From contig JAJZOT010000135.1 of the NCBI GenBank assembly GCA_021847855.1, positions 1 to 5,525 on the forward strand: DNA of 5,525 nt, in the 5' to 3' direction. The first letter of the stretch is position 1. Each line of letters begins with the position of its first letter. The position numbers were made by a program, and so were the translations under genes. Below the pieces are notes generated by a model that was given only the letters and a program-made list of their open reading frames with translations, was not told the DNA's origin and did no database searches. Positions 5,139-5,525 of the stretch are shown one piece after another. Origin of the DNA: Thermoplasmata archaeon (GTDB lineage Archaea; Thermoplasmatota; Thermoplasmata; Thermoplasmatales; Thermoplasmataceae).

Positions 5139-5510
5139 ATGAGCAGTGGCAGAATTCAGCAGTATCCGCCTGCAAAAGTACAGGCAATGATCGAGGAGGA
5201 CGGTGAATCCATAGCAATTATTGATGTCAGGGAGCCATGGGAGTATGCAAGTGATACCGGCCACGTCAAGGGATCTTTACTGATACCAATGAACCAGATC
5301 CCTGATAGTATCGAAAAGATAAGGGAAATAGCGCGTGAAAAGAAGGTAGGCATAATATGCAACAGCGGTCATCGCAGCTACTATGTAACATCCTTCCTGG
5401 TGGACAACAAGATTGAAAATGTGTTTAATATCGAGGGCGGAATAATCAAGTGGCTTCTCTCGGACCTGGGGGTAGAGTACGGTGACACAGAACCAAGCAA
5501 ATCTGATTAA
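5139..5510 (+). CDS. Single-domain rhodanese-like sulfurtransferase
   Basis: A 123-residue protein made of one rhodanese domain, the usual length for stand-alone GlpE/PspE-like proteins. Landmarks in order: IIDVREPWEY (27-36, the CH2A motif with D29, R31 and E32), GHVKGSLLIPM (41-51, the second rhodanese signature), and the active-site loop CNSGHRS (74-80) with Cys74 as the persulfide-forming nucleophile. It ends with the NIEGGIIKWLLSDL helix (97-110), the usual ArgGlyGly/GluGlyGly-Trp closing element. There is no signal peptide, so it should act in the cytoplasm, accepting sulfur from a donor and passing it to thiolation or Fe-S partners. Its position within 3 kb of a ThiI that carries its own rhodanese domain is suggestive, but ThiI does not need a separate one. 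It is divergent from the LOG-like gene, and a GGAGG motif right after its stop suggests a downstream operon partner. Confidence 0.92.
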   Translation: MSSGRIQQYPPAKVQAMIEEDGESIAIIDVREPWEYASDTGHVKGSLLIPMNQIPDSIEKIREIAREKKVGIICNSGHRSYYVTSFLVDNKIENVFNIEGGIIKWLLSDLGVEYGDTEPSKSD

Positions 5511-5516
5511 AAACAT

Positions 5517-5521
5517 GGAGG
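5517..5521 (+). promoter_or_regulatory. Shine-Dalgarno for a gene just past the window edge
   Basis: GGAGG lies 7 nt after the rhodanese stop and 4 nt before the end of the window. By analogy with the thiI site, a start codon would be expected a few bases beyond the window, making the next gene an operon partner of the rhodanese. An ATG at 5515 overlapping the motif is a less likely start. Confidence 0.5.
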
Positions 5522-5525
5522 ATAT

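Noticed and set aside
5277..5516. Minus-strand 79-residue frame antisense to the rhodanese gene
   Set aside because: The plus-strand rhodanese has a complete set of family motifs; the antisense frame has none.
1..5525. CRISPR array, defence island, transposon or RNA gene
   Set aside because: No spaced direct repeats, transposase, terminal inverted repeats with target duplication, or tRNA-like fold was seen on either strand; nearly all bases are accounted for by genes.

Overview
The window reads as ordinary chromosome of a Thermoplasmatales-type archaeon (relatives of Thermoplasma or Ferroplasma). The signs are: ThiI of the architecture that ends in a rhodanese domain; a chlorite-dismutase/HemQ-like protein; a large glycosylation-sequon-rich, cysteine-free membrane-anchored surface protein of the kind expected in wall-less acidophiles; A/T-rich promoter boxes placed 20-26 nt before start codons (leaderless transcripts); many AGG and ATA codons; and moderate GC content judged by eye. 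The genus cannot be fixed from this sequence alone.

Layout. 1-462 (+) is the C-terminal half of a DMT/EamA transporter cut by the window edge. 552-2696 (+) is a two-gene unit: a HemQ-like (coproheme decarboxylase type) protein, then thiI. The two abut with no spacer (TGA directly followed by a TTG start), and the Shine-Dalgarno of thiI lies inside the last codons of the hemQ-like gene. 2711-4465 (-) is a 584-residue surface protein that converges on thiI with only 14 bp between the stops. 4522-5031/5034 (-) is a LOG-like Rossmann nucleotide-binding protein in the same direction, upstream of the surface gene. 5139-5510 (+) is a single-domain rhodanese divergent from the LOG-like gene, followed by a GGAGG motif that probably serves a gene just past the window.

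How the genes relate. ThiI (tRNA 4-thiouridine synthesis), its fused rhodanese domain and the separate rhodanese point to persulfide sulfur transfer. The HemQ-like protein would act in the last step of heme b formation. No direct link between heme and thiouridine is evident beyond co-transcription. The surface protein and the LOG-like protein are of unknown role.

The least ordinary signal is in the short intergenic gaps. Each of the three gaps that carry promoters holds near-perfect inverted repeats at or next to the predicted TATA boxes: 510-538, 4500-4519, 5030-5052 and 5078-5101. Two of them share an ATCAC/GTGAT core. They look like operators, but none has been tested. I found no CRISPR array, RNA gene, insertion sequence or defence system. 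No gene-free stretch exceeds about 110 bp.
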